A stretch of 32,503 bases of DNA, taken from NCBI GenBank assembly GCA_012517735.1, contig JAAYUK010000176.1, positions 1 to 32,503 on the forward strand, written 5' to 3'. The notes beneath the pieces were generated by a model. It was not told the origin of the DNA. It saw only the letters and a list, made by a program, of their open reading frames with translations, and made no database searches. Both the position numbers and the translations under genes were made by a program. Position 1 is the first letter of the stretch; every line of letters begins with the position of its first letter. The stretch comes from Nitrospiraceae bacterium (GTDB taxonomy: Bacteria; Nitrospirota; Thermodesulfovibrionia; Thermodesulfovibrionales; Dissulfurispiraceae). Below are positions 16,698 through 24,107 of the stretch, in pieces.

Positions 16698-17276
16698 CTA
16701 TCGTTTCCCCTGCTTGATCGTCACGACCGTCATCGGCAGACCGGTGCTGACATCGAATTCGGCAGCCGCGGTGATGCCGATGCGGGCAATGTCCTCAGCG
16801 TCTTTGTCTGCATCGTGATAGATGGCGAACATGGCTCCCATAGCGTAGTCACAGCCCTGTCCGTATGCGTAAAATTTCGAGAACTCCTGCACAACACGAT
16901 ACGAACTCACCCCGAATATGCCGTGCCTGTTTGCGACAACAGCATCGGCCTGAGAAGACTCGAACGAGTCGTCAGAATCTCCCGAGGCATTCATGTAGTA
17001 AGCGCTTTTCAGGGCTTCATGCATCTGGAGCCACGTTTTCAGGATATTTTCGACGGAGTCAAGGCGGATTTTGTTCTTGGTTGTTGCAAAGTAATTTTTC
17101 AGAATCAGCTTCAGGGAAGTCGGGCCTGCGAGGGCAATGTAGTTGTCGCCGACCTGCACGATCTTGTTGTGATTGACAACATATTCAGCGGATTCACGTG
17201 AATTGCCGGCCTTGGTCAAGGTATCGGCGGCCATCGCAATGAGCCCGTTTTTTTTGACAACAACGACGGTCGACAT
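16698..17276 (-). CDS. HslV/proteasome-beta-like Ntn hydrolase
   Basis: A 192-aa protein resembling HslV (ClpQ): after removal of Met the N-terminus reads STVVVVKKNGLIAMAADT, aligned to TTIVSVRRNG...AGDG of HslV. Ser1 replaces the catalytic Thr1; Asp17 is kept; Lys37 (NHNKIVQVGDN) stands where Lys33 of HslV (GNVKKVRR) stands, with a four-residue insertion. IALAGP matches the HslV AGFAG strand. Ser is a workable Ntn nucleophile, so activity is possible. No HslU/ClpY unfoldase gene is nearby. GGGAGG ribosome-binding site 6 nt before ATG. It is 15 nt downstream of the YkgJ-like gene on the same strand, so they are probably co-transcribed. Substrate unknown. Confidence 0.75.
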   Translation of the reverse strand: MSTVVVVKKNGLIAMAADTLTKAGNSRESAEYVVNHNKIVQVGDNYIALAGPTSLKLILKNYFATTKNKIRLDSVENILKTWLQMHEALKSAYYMNASGDSDDSFESSQADAVVANRHGIFGVSSYRVVQEFSKFYAYGQGCDYAMGAMFAIYHDADKDAEDIARIGITAAAEFDVSTGLPMTVVTIKQGKR

Positions 17277-17291
17277 GATCGGCCTCCCGGA

Positions 17292-18077
17292 TTACTTCTG
17301 GCCCGATGATGCCGTCTTGGCCTTCAGGGTTTCCTCGATGCCGAGGATGAATCTGGCATAGTCGAATCCGAACTGCAGCAGGGCTGTTTCATCGCTGCGC
17401 AAACGGTCAAGGCGCTCTGCATCCACTTCGAACAGGTTAAGGAATTGTGACTCAAAAATGAAACGCCGGAAGCGATCAGGATCATAACATGCCAGATAAA
17501 ACGCCTTCTGTTTCTTTTCATCAAGCTGGAATCCGGGTGTTTTTCTCAAAAACAGCAGGTCTTTCCAGCCGCGATTCATATCGTCGTAAATATCGACTCC
17601 CTGCTCTTCCCGCCACTGGGCGATGGTAACCGGCCGGTCTTCCTGAAAGCCGAGACAGTGGGGTTCCTTGATCAGGAAGTAAAACTCTTCGGTATACGGC
17701 AGGGAATCCTTGTCATCCTGCTTGCGCAACGATGCCTGGCCGACGGCATAGTAGCGGCAGTTTGCGGGGCGATCATCATAAATGACGCAGCCTTCAGGCG
17801 AGACAAAAGGACAGGGCCGGCCCGATTCTTCTTTCATGCGCAGGTAAACAAAGGGATAATTCGATTTTTCTTCCAGTTCAATATAGGTGTAATCGTTCAG
17901 AAATTCGCCCGACGAAATGCCGAGCCGGTTCTTCAGCCGGATAATGTCATACGGCGTAAGCATGATATCGATATTGTTACAGCACTTCGTGAAACAGGAG
18001 ATTCCCTTATAGCAACGAAAACGGAAGCGGCTGTTTGCGGTGAGCCGGACCGGCTCTACGTGCTTCATATTCTGCAT
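17292..18077 (-). CDS. YkgJ-family cysteine-cluster (zinc/iron-binding) protein
   Basis: A 261-aa protein with the conserved CYKGISCFTKCC cluster near residue 25, followed by a LTPYDIIRLKNRLGIS helix and later cysteines in CPFVSPEGCVIYDDRPANC. This is the pattern of the UPF0153/YkgJ family, thought to bind zinc or an Fe-S cluster; the biochemical role is not established. The start chosen is ATG 18077, which has a GGAGG ribosome-binding site 5 nt upstream; the frame can be extended to a GTG at 18089, but that codon overlaps the ribosome-binding site. It precedes the HslV-like hydrolase in what looks like a two-gene unit. Confidence 0.85.
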   Translation of the reverse strand: MQNMKHVEPVRLTANSRFRFRCYKGISCFTKCCNNIDIMLTPYDIIRLKNRLGISSGEFLNDYTYIELEEKSNYPFVYLRMKEESGRPCPFVSPEGCVIYDDRPANCRYYAVGQASLRKQDDKDSLPYTEEFYFLIKEPHCLGFQEDRPVTIAQWREEQGVDIYDDMNRGWKDLLFLRKTPGFQLDEKKQKAFYLACYDPDRFRRFIFESQFLNLFEVDAERLDRLRSDETALLQFGFDYARFILGIEETLKAKTASSGQK

Positions 18078-18153
18078 TGAGGCCTCCACCAGAAAGAATA
18101 TGTGCGTATGTTACCACGCCCGCAATGAAAAGACGAAGCAGGATGATTGCTCC

Positions 18154-18546
18154 TCATGCGATACGGCAGAGCACGGTTCGCGAACGCGGGCCGTCAAATT
18201 CGCAGAAGTAAATTGCCTGCCAGGTGCCGAGGAGCGGTTTCCCGTCTTCGATGAGAACCGTGACCGAACTTCCCATCAGCGATGCTTTGATATGCGAATC
18301 GGAGTTGCCTTCTGCATGCCGGTAATCACCGTGTTCGGGGAATACCCGGGAAAGCGCGGTCAGTATGTCGCGCCTGACCGATGGATCAGCTCCCTCATTA
18401 ATGGTGATGCCGGCAGTGGTATGGGTTACGAAAAGGGTACAGGTGCCGCTTTGCGTTCCTGAAGCGCGAATCAGGTCGGACACCTCAGCAGTAATGTCGA
18501 TCAATTCATTGCGGGTTCTGCTTTTTACCGCTATGGTCCTGGTCAT
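18154..18546 (-). CDS. YjbQ/UPF0047 family protein
   Basis: A 130-aa single-domain protein of the YjbQ family. Family signatures: TCTLFVTHTTAGITINEGAD, HGDYRHAEGNSDSHIKASLMG (with the conserved histidines) and the C-terminal LGTWQAIYFCEFDGPR. Members show weak thiamine-phosphate-synthase activity in vitro; the physiological role is unsettled. Its ATG overlaps the folK stop by 4 nt (ATGA), with GGGAGG about 7 nt upstream inside folK, so the two are translationally coupled. Length is normal. Confidence 0.92.
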   Translation of the reverse strand: MTRTIAVKSRTRNELIDITAEVSDLIRASGTQSGTCTLFVTHTTAGITINEGADPSVRRDILTALSRVFPEHGDYRHAEGNSDSHIKASLMGSSVTVLIEDGKPLLGTWQAIYFCEFDGPRSRTVLCRIA

Positions 18547-19001
18547 TGGTGAACCTCCCGGAAGAGTTCGCGGATGGTTTTGTTGAGCAGCGGGTGAACG
18601 GCGTCGGGGACAATTTCCGCGAGCGGTTCGAGAGCAAATGCCCGGGTATGAAGAAGCGGATGCGGAATGGTCAGTTCGCTGCTCTCCACAACCGTGGAGT
18701 CATACAGCAGGATGTCGAGGTCAATGCAGCGCGGCCCCCATGGTTTGGTCCGGATTCTGCCCAGGGACGACTCGACTGAAAGGAGCAGCTTGAGGAGGTC
18801 ATGCGGCGGGAGGACGGTTTCTACGAGCACGGCGCCATTCAAAAAAGGGGGCTGATCGGTCAGCCCCCACGGTTCTGTTTCGATGAAAGACGATATTTTG
18901 AGAATGACGCATCCGGCTGCACGAAGCCGTTCGATCGCATCCATGCAGTATGCCTGTCGGTCCCCGAGATTCGATCCGATGCCGATGCAGGCGGTCGCCA
19001 T
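18543..19001 (-). CDS. folK: 2-amino-4-hydroxy-6-hydroxymethyldihydropteridine pyrophosphokinase
   Basis: HPPK of folate synthesis: transfers pyrophosphate from ATP to 6-hydroxymethyl-7,8-dihydropterin before condensation with p-aminobenzoate. Family hallmarks: GIGSNLGDR at residues 6-14, SSFIETEPWG, FLNGAVLVET and the signature GPRCIDLDILLYD, followed by PHPLLHTRAFALEPLAEI. Length of 152 aa is normal for a single-domain HPPK. Its ATG follows the aminotransferase stop with no gap (TGAATG), and its stop overlaps the next gene start, giving a tight dapL-folK-yjbQ unit. No other folate gene is in the window. Confidence 0.96.
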   Translation of the reverse strand: MATACIGIGSNLGDRQAYCMDAIERLRAAGCVILKISSFIETEPWGLTDQPPFLNGAVLVETVLPPHDLLKLLLSVESSLGRIRTKPWGPRCIDLDILLYDSTVVESSELTIPHPLLHTRAFALEPLAEIVPDAVHPLLNKTIRELFREVHQ

Positions 19002-20168
19002 TCAGAGGACTTTCTTGATGCGCTCAACCGCCTCTCTGATGCGCCCGACCGGTTTGGTCAGGGCAAACCGGATATATCCCTCGCCCGGAGCGCCGAAACC
19101 GACGCCCGGCGTGCCGAGCACACCGGCATTGTTGAGCAAATGGGCAACAAACCCCGAAGAATCATGGCCGTCAGGAACTTTTGCCCACAGGTAGAAGGTT
19201 GCTTGCGGCTTCTGTACTTTCAGGCCGAGACTGGTGAGTCCTTCATACATGACATCGCGGCGTTCTTCGAAAATCCTGCGAAGATCCGCGAGGATTGCAT
19301 CATCGGTCCTCAGGGCGACAATCGAGGCCTCCTGAACTGCCTGGAATACGCCGGAGTCGAGGTTCGACTTGATTTTGCCGAGGCCTGCGAGCACCTGCGC
19401 ATTGCCCACGGCGAATCCGATTCTCCAGCCGGTCATATTGTATGTTTTGGAGAGTGAGTGGAATTCGATCCCGACCTCCTTCGCTCCATCGACTTCGAGG
19501 AAGCTCATTGGTCTTTCGCCGTCGAAATAGACTTCGGAATAGGCGGCATCATGACAGATAATGATGTTGTATTTCTTTGCCAAGGCAATCGCTTCTTCGT
19601 AAAACGACTTCGGAGCTCCGGCGGACGTCGGATTGTTCGGATAGTTGAGAAACATCAGCTTTGCGCGTTTCAGCACATCTTCCGGAATGATGGTGAAGTC
19701 CGGAAGATAGTTGTTCTTTTCGAGCAGCGGCATGAGGTGCGACTCGCCACCGGCAAAGAGGGTGCCGACCGGATAGACCGGATAGCCGGGGGAAGGGACA
19801 AGAACGACATCTCCCGGGTTGACGAATGCCAGCGGAATGTGACCGATACCCTCTTTCGAGCCGATGAGCGAAAGCACCTCGGTTTTGGCATCGAGTGTTA
19901 CGTTAAAACGGGCTTTGTACCATTCGGCGACAGCGGTGCGGAATGAGAGCATTCCTTCATACGATGGGTACTGATGATGTTCTGCTTTGACCACAGCAGC
20001 CTGCATTGCTTCGACAATGTGTTGCGGGGTCGGCACATCCGGGTCGCCGATGCTCAGATTGATGAGATCGACCCCCCTGGCGAGTGCTTCATCCTTCATT
20101 TTGTCAATGGTGGCGAAAAGATACGGCGGCAGACTTCTCACGCGGTCAGCAAGTTGTACGTCAATCAT
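19002..20168 (-). CDS. dapL: class I/II aminotransferase, LL-diaminopimelate aminotransferase-like
   Basis: PLP-dependent fold-type-I aminotransferase, 388 aa. The Schiff-base Lys241 lies in SLSKTYNMTGWR. Other markers: NLSIGDPDVPTP near residue 38, YPSYEGMLSFR, LNYPNNPTSA and the C-terminal IRFALTKP. Sequence style is closest to DapL, which converts tetrahydrodipicolinate directly to LL-diaminopimelate in lysine and peptidoglycan synthesis. Related alanine/aspartate aminotransferases look similar, so the substrate is inference. AAGGAG ribosome-binding site 7 nt before ATG and a good sigma-70-like promoter upstream. First gene of the dapL-folK-yjbQ unit. Confidence 0.85.
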   Translation of the reverse strand: MIDVQLADRVRSLPPYLFATIDKMKDEALARGVDLINLSIGDPDVPTPQHIVEAMQAAVVKAEHHQYPSYEGMLSFRTAVAEWYKARFNVTLDAKTEVLSLIGSKEGIGHIPLAFVNPGDVVLVPSPGYPVYPVGTLFAGGESHLMPLLEKNNYLPDFTIIPEDVLKRAKLMFLNYPNNPTSAGAPKSFYEEAIALAKKYNIIICHDAAYSEVYFDGERPMSFLEVDGAKEVGIEFHSLSKTYNMTGWRIGFAVGNAQVLAGLGKIKSNLDSGVFQAVQEASIVALRTDDAILADLRRIFEERRDVMYEGLTSLGLKVQKPQATFYLWAKVPDGHDSSGFVAHLLNNAGVLGTPGVGFGAPGEGYIRFALTKPVGRIREAVERIKKVL

Positions 20169-20225
20169 GCACGGTTCTCCTTCAATGAGATCGCTGTTCT
20201 TTGAACATCCTGAAAAACAACTGTT

Positions 20226-20255
20226 ATTTTAGCCCATACCGCAGGGGCAGGTCAA
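20226..20255 (-). promoter_or_regulatory. promoter of the dapL-folK-yjbQ unit
   Basis: Minus strand: -35 TTGACC (20250-20255), 18-nt spacer, -10 TAAAAT (20226-20231). The -35 box begins within the T tract of the terminator of the preceding gene, so termination and initiation signals overlap. Confidence 0.65.
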
Positions 20256-20287
20256 AAAAACGGGCGCTGCCTGATTCTGCAGCGCCC
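20254..20287 (-). terminator. intrinsic terminator of the 109-aa secreted protein gene
   Basis: Minus strand: GGGCGCTGC/GCAGCGCCC, a perfect 9-bp G/C stem (20262-20270 with 20279-20287) with an 8-nt loop, followed by G and seven T (20254-20260). Confidence 0.92.
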
Positions 20288-20300
20288 GCGGGATTGCAGA

Positions 20301-20630
20301 TTATTTCTTCGCCGGTTCGGCTGCGGGCTTGATGTCGATGCTCTTTGCGGTTTTGTCTTTCTCAAAGAACCACACGGTTACCCGGTCGCCCATTTTGATA
20401 TCGCCGATCGTCTTGCGTTCACGTTGCATCTTGACGAGTGTGGTATCGGTAAGAGTGACGATGATGGTGTCGTTCCGGTATTTAACCGTCATGGACTTTG
20501 CGGCTGCATCGATTGCGACCACTTCACCGGTGCGCTGAATCACCTTCAGCTTTTCCTTGGCAAAGGCGGGCGCTGCGAGGGCAAAAACCAGCAGGAAAGA
20601 ACAGGCAATCAGAACCATTTTTTTTATCAT
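20301..20630 (-). CDS. secreted/periplasmic small beta-domain protein
   Basis: A 109-aa protein with a clear Sec signal peptide (MIKKMVLIACSFLLVFALAAPAFA, cleavage before KEKLK). The mature part alternates short charged and hydrophobic strands (RTGEVVAIDAAAKSMTVKY, IKMGDRVTVWFFEKD), a pattern like small OB/beta-barrel domains (DUF5666-like). No enzyme motif. It ends AAEPAKK, nearly the same tail as the neighbouring gene product. AAAGGA ribosome-binding site. Located between two hairpins: the terminator of the upstream gene and its own. Function unknown. Confidence 0.8.
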   Translation of the reverse strand: MIKKMVLIACSFLLVFALAAPAFAKEKLKVIQRTGEVVAIDAAAKSMTVKYRNDTIIVTLTDTTLVKMQRERKTIGDIKMGDRVTVWFFEKDKTAKSIDIKPAAEPAKK

Positions 20631-20660
20631 GAGCAGAGTCCTTTGCGCGCAAGGGTGTTA

Positions 20661-20695
20661 TAAAGAGAGGGCAGATGCCTGAGCATCTGCCCTCT
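20661..20695 (-). terminator. terminator-like hairpin after the Lys/Ala-rich protein gene
   Basis: Perfect 13-bp stem (20666-20678 with 20683-20695; GAGGGCAGATGC and its complement) with a 4-nt loop, followed on the minus strand by TCTTTAT (20661-20665 and adjoining). The T tract is modest, so read-through into the 109-aa gene is possible. Confidence 0.7.
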
Positions 20696-20723
20696 TGAAA
20701 AACTCAAGCAGAACAAAGAAGTC

Positions 20724-21002
20724 TTACTTCTTTGCCGGCTCAGCCTTCTTCTCTTCAGCCTTCGGAGCGTCCTTCTTCTCCTCAGCCTTCTTGTCGGCCT
20801 TCTTGGTCTTCTTTGCCTTCTTCGCCTTCTTTTCCTTCTTCGGCTCGGCCTTCTTGTCAGCTGCTGCGTCCTTCTTCTCGTCAGCCTTTACTGCCGGAGC
20901 TGCTGCAGGCTTGTCTGCCGGCTTTGCAGCGTCAGCTGCCATAGCTGCGGTTACGGAAAGAGCGAAAAGCAGTGCAACGACGATAGCGATGATCTTCTTC
21001 AT
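20724..21002 (-). CDS. secreted Lys/Ala-rich low-complexity protein
   Basis: A 92-aa protein: signal peptide MKKIIAIVVALLFALSVTAAMA, then a mature region made almost only of Lys, Ala, Glu, Asp and Pro (for example KKAKKAKKTKKADKKAEEKK). It is highly basic with local charge alternation and is surely disordered or helical. It resembles histone-H1-like tails but is exported. Start chosen at ATG 21002 because AGGAGGT lies 10 nt upstream and the signal peptide begins there; the longer frame to 21140 crosses the promoter. A sigma-54 element stands upstream. Function unknown; envelope charge or stress-related binding is a guess. Confidence 0.8.
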   Translation of the reverse strand: MKKIIAIVVALLFALSVTAAMAADAAKPADKPAAAPAVKADEKKDAAADKKAEPKKEKKAKKAKKTKKADKKAEEKKDAPKAEEKKAEPAKK

Positions 21003-21080
21003 GTGTGTTCCACCTCCTTTTGCGTGTGATTTTTTCTTGAGAAACTTTTTGTTTTTTATCAAAACAACGTCAGATAACAA

Positions 21081-21097
21081 AGCAATCTTCATGCCAA
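21081..21097 (-). promoter_or_regulatory. sigma-54 (RpoN) -24/-12 promoter
   Basis: On the minus strand TTGGCAT (21091-21097) and TTGCT (21081-21085) are separated by five bases, giving GG-N10-GC as in the consensus TGGCAC-N5-TTGCW. The expected start is near 21070, about 68 nt before the ATG of the Lys/Ala-rich protein. The gene for an NtrC-type activator with GAFTGA ends 64 bp further upstream. Confidence 0.65.
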
Positions 21098-21112
21098 ATG
21101 TGTAGAATGCCC

Positions 21113-21129
21113 GAAAATGCAGTGTTTTC
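21113..21129. promoter_or_regulatory. possible activator-binding dyad
   Basis: GAAAA-N7-TTTTC inverted repeat, 16 bp upstream of the -24 element. It could be a binding site for the adjacent NtrC-family regulator, though enhancer sites are commonly further from the promoter. Weak evidence from symmetry alone. Confidence 0.25.
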
Positions 21130-21160
21130 TCTTTTTGCATCTTCAGGAAAAGGGAGAAAA

Positions 21161-22552
21161 CTACCTTTTATCGGGAGCATTATCCTCTTTTGAGGAACTC
21201 GTATTGATTCCGAACTTTTCGAGGCGGTACCAGAAGGTTTTATAACTCATGCCGAGCAGTCGGGCCGCTTTTGCGGCGACATTGTTGGACTTTACCATCG
21301 CTTTTTTGAGAAGCTCGCGCTCCATTTCTTCGAAGTTGATCCCCTCATCCGGAATATCCATATCGAGCAGCCCCTTTTCGAGAGACATCCGGAGTTCGTC
21401 CTTTACATCGCGAGGCTGTATGGTGTCGGTATCGCTCATGAGCACAGCGCGTTCGATTACCGCTTCGAGCTGACGGATATTGCCCGGCCAGTGGTATTCC
21501 ATGAGGGCCTTGAGCGAGCTGTCGCTGATGCCCTTGATGCGCCTGCCGAACTCTATGTTGTACTTTCCGATGAAAAAGTTGACGAGCGCTGGAATGTCTT
21601 CTTTCCGTTCACGAAGCGGCGGCAGCTCTATCTGTACCACCCTGAGCCGGTAGTAGAGGTCTTCGCGGAAGCGGCCTGCGGGAACCTCCTTTTCCAGATT
21701 CCTGTTGGTAGCGGCAATAATGCGCACATCAATTCTGATGCTCTCTTTCCCTCCGATGCGCCGGACCTCCCGATCCTGCAGCACCCGGAGGATTTTGGTC
21801 TGCATCATCAGCGGAAGGTCACCGATCTCGTCCAGGAAAAGGGTTCCTTTGTTGGCGGATTCAAAGAGGCCGATCTTGCGGGTCGTCGCGCCGGTGAAGG
21901 CGCCTGGCTCGTATCCGAAGAGCTCGCTTTCGATCAGGTTTTCAGGGATGGCCGCGCAGTTGATCGCCATGAACGGGCCGCTTTTCCGGGGGCTGTTATA
22001 ATGGACCGCCCGGGCGATCAGTTCTTTTCCGGTACCGCTCTCTCCGGAGATCAGGACGGTGACATTCGCCGGCGTGACTTTTCTGATCACCTCCATCACG
22101 TCCTGCATTTTTTTGGACTTGCCGACGATTCCTTCGATCTTGAACTTGTCGAAAAGCTGTTTGCGAAGCTGGATATTTTCTTTCAGCAGTTCCATCCGCT
22201 CCACGGCTTTCCGGACCGCCAGCACGATCTCATCCTTTTCAAGCGGCTTGGTAAGGTAGTCGAAGGCACCGTTCTTCATGGCTTCCACCGCCGACGCGAC
22301 GGTTCCGAACGCTGTCATGAGAATGAACGCCGGTTTTACGGGTTCTTCCGGCAGGGAGAGCAGCAGGTCGACGCCACTCATGCCTCCCATCTTGAGATCA
22401 CTCAAAACCACATCAGGTTTCATTTCCCTGATCAGTTCGAGACCGTCTTCAGCAGACGCCGCCACATGCGCTTCGTACCCTTCTCCTTCAAGGATGGTTT
22501 TCAGGATGTCTCTCTGGCGCTGCTCGTCGTCAATGATCACTATTACAGCCAT
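21161..22552 (-). CDS. NtrC-family sigma-54-dependent response regulator
   Basis: A 463-aa three-domain activator. Receiver domain (1-120) with the acidic pocket Asp8/Asp9, phospho-acceptor Asp52 (VVLSDLKM), Thr80 and Lys102. AAA+ domain (about 140-370) with Walker A GESGTGKE at 170-177 and the sigma-54-contacting GAFTGA at 217-222, then FLDEIGDLP (Walker B). C-terminal Fis-type helix-turn-helix (NVAAKAARLLGMSYKTFWYRLEKFGI). It should activate RpoN promoters when phosphorylated by the kinase encoded just upstream. ATG has an AAGGAG ribosome-binding site; 13 nt separate it from the kinase stop. The domains match AtoC/ZraR-like regulators; the signal is unknown. Confidence 0.96.
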   Translation of the reverse strand: MAVIVIIDDEQRQRDILKTILEGEGYEAHVAASAEDGLELIREMKPDVVLSDLKMGGMSGVDLLLSLPEEPVKPAFILMTAFGTVASAVEAMKNGAFDYLTKPLEKDEIVLAVRKAVERMELLKENIQLRKQLFDKFKIEGIVGKSKKMQDVMEVIRKVTPANVTVLISGESGTGKELIARAVHYNSPRKSGPFMAINCAAIPENLIESELFGYEPGAFTGATTRKIGLFESANKGTLFLDEIGDLPLMMQTKILRVLQDREVRRIGGKESIRIDVRIIAATNRNLEKEVPAGRFREDLYYRLRVVQIELPPLRERKEDIPALVNFFIGKYNIEFGRRIKGISDSSLKALMEYHWPGNIRQLEAVIERAVLMSDTDTIQPRDVKDELRMSLEKGLLDMDIPDEGINFEEMERELLKKAMVKSNNVAAKAARLLGMSYKTFWYRLEKFGINTSSSKEDNAPDKR

Positions 22553-22565
22553 GGGACCGTCTCCT

Positions 22566-24014
22566 TTATTGGTTACTGTCGTTTTGTCTCACCGGGAGGA
22601 TGAACCGGACCTCACTGCCCTCTCCGGGGGTGCTCAGAAATACGACTCTGCCGCCATGCTCTTCAATGACCTTTTTCGTCATGGGCAGGCCAAGTCCGAG
22701 ACCATACTCCTTGGAGGAGAAAAAGGGTTCGAAGATCCGTGCAATCTTGTCCGGCGACACGCCTTCTCCATTATCGATGACGGTTATCGTCAGATGGTCG
22801 TCCGAAAACTCCGTCCTGACTTTCAGAATGCCGCCATCCTTGCGGCTTGCCATGGCATGGAAGGCATTGGTGATGACATTCAGCAGACATGACTTGAAAA
22901 GATCGGGGTCGACCCAAATGTCCCGGTCATCAGCATACTCCTTGATGATGGTGATGCCGTCCGCTTCCGCCTTCGCCCAGACAAGGGCGACAACGTCTTC
23001 AAGCAGCGCGGTTGCCGAGACCTGCTGACGGCTCAGCTTCATCGGCTTGCTGTACATCAGAAAATCATTGACCAGCTTGTTCAGACGGTGAATCTCCTGC
23101 TTCATTCCGGACAGGATACTGGCGAACTGATTCCGGCGGATAACCTCTTCGGGCTGATACTTGTCGTTTAGGTGGTCGATGCTCAGGTTGATGAAATTGA
23201 GCGGATTCCTGATTTCGTGAGCAATGCTCCGGGAGAGTTCGCCGAGCCCCGACAGATGTTCCGCCGCGCGCAGCTTTTCTTCCAGCGCACGGCTTTCACG
23301 CAGCTTTTCGACCATGAAATTAAAGCTCTCCGACAGCTTGCCGATCTCGTCCCGGCTCTGGACGGGAATATGCTGGTTCAGATCTCCGGCGGCAACGCGC
23401 ATTGCGGCATCAACCACCGTGTTGATCGGTTGCGTATACCGTCGGGCGAGGATGAAGATGGCGATCATCCCGACACAGAAGACCACGATGGTGGCAAGAA
23501 TGCGCTGGATGGCCGTTTCCCGCTGGAGACGCGAGAAGTCCTCCAGATTGATTTTCAGGTGGATGTATCCGTATTGCGTGTCGCCGGCAATAACCGGAAT
23601 GATGACGTTGTAGGCTTTCCCCTCTTCAGATACCGGCTCGCCGAGCTCCGCCTTGATGATCAGCTCTTTACGGCGGTGCGTAATGGGGCGTCCGATTTTT
23701 GCGCGGTCGCTGCTCGCCACGATTTCGTCGGTGTTGCTGATGATCGAGATTTCCTTGACGCCGCGGGTGTTCAGGTCTTTCAGGTACTTTTCGAGCCGGG
23801 CCTCGTCGGTAGCGCCCTTTCCGGTCACTTCCTCAACGCCGACCTGGATCGCCTTGGTGAGTTCCCTGGCCTGTGTTTCCAGTTCGCTGTGCAGACGCTT
23901 TTCCGCATGGGCATAGAAAAAAAGCAGAATCAGGATCAGTGCGCAGCTCAATCCCAGCATGATCATGATGAGCTTCAGTTTCAGAGTAACCGTAAATACC
24001 TGGCGATCAAACAT
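22566..24014 (-). CDS. membrane sensor histidine kinase
   Basis: A 482-aa sensor. TM1 at about residues 12-34, a periplasmic sensing region of about 135 residues (single-Cache-like: VKEISIISNTDEIVASSD, YGYIHLKINLEDF), TM2 around 172-191 (IVVFCVGMIAIFIL), HAMP, then dimerisation helix with phospho-acceptor His266 in HEIRNPL, and HATPase with NVITNAFHAM (N box), DNGEGV (G1), FEPFFSSKEYGLGLGL (F/G2). The periplasmic domain should sense a small ligand. Start chosen at ATG 24014: the frame remains open much further upstream, but that part lies across the promoter and antisense to yggS. It is paired with the downstream NtrC-type regulator. A -10 box sits 6 nt before this ATG. Confidence 0.93.
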   Translation of the reverse strand: MFDRQVFTVTLKLKLIMIMLGLSCALILILLFFYAHAEKRLHSELETQARELTKAIQVGVEEVTGKGATDEARLEKYLKDLNTRGVKEISIISNTDEIVASSDRAKIGRPITHRRKELIIKAELGEPVSEEGKAYNVIIPVIAGDTQYGYIHLKINLEDFSRLQRETAIQRILATIVVFCVGMIAIFILARRYTQPINTVVDAAMRVAAGDLNQHIPVQSRDEIGKLSESFNFMVEKLRESRALEEKLRAAEHLSGLGELSRSIAHEIRNPLNFINLSIDHLNDKYQPEEVIRRNQFASILSGMKQEIHRLNKLVNDFLMYSKPMKLSRQQVSATALLEDVVALVWAKAEADGITIIKEYADDRDIWVDPDLFKSCLLNVITNAFHAMASRKDGGILKVRTEFSDDHLTITVIDNGEGVSPDKIARIFEPFFSSKEYGLGLGLPMTKKVIEEHGGRVVFLSTPGEGSEVRFILPVRQNDSNQ

Positions 24015-24020
24015 AGCTAC

Positions 24021-24029
24021 ACTATACCA
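24021..24029 (-). promoter_or_regulatory. extended -10 promoter of the histidine kinase gene (leaderless type)
   Basis: Minus strand TGG-TATAGT (TATAGT at 24021-24026) is an extended -10 element. Six nt separate it from the ATG at 24014. A weak -35 (TGGAGA, 24044-24049) lies 17 nt upstream. Confidence 0.5.
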
Positions 24030-24071
24030 CAGGTCTTTTGCTCTCTCCAGTGGCCTCATGGCCGTCTTTTC

Positions 24072-24100
24072 TTGCTTTAGTTTATAATTGGTACTACTAT
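24072..24100 (+). promoter_or_regulatory. promoter of yggS-proC-yggT-divIVA-hisS (leaderless type)
   Basis: -35 TTGCTT (24072-24077), 17-nt spacer, -10 TACTAT (24095-24100), then 7 nt to the yggS ATG at 24108. No Shine-Dalgarno sequence fits between. A TATAAT at 24083-24088 is a second possible -10 but has no matching -35. Confidence 0.5.
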
Positions 24101-24107
24101 AAACACC

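Noticed and set aside
20724-21140. 138-codon version of the Lys/Ala-rich protein
   Set aside because: The extension covers the sigma-54 element and ribosome-binding site and would bury the signal peptide; ATG 21002 is the sensible start.
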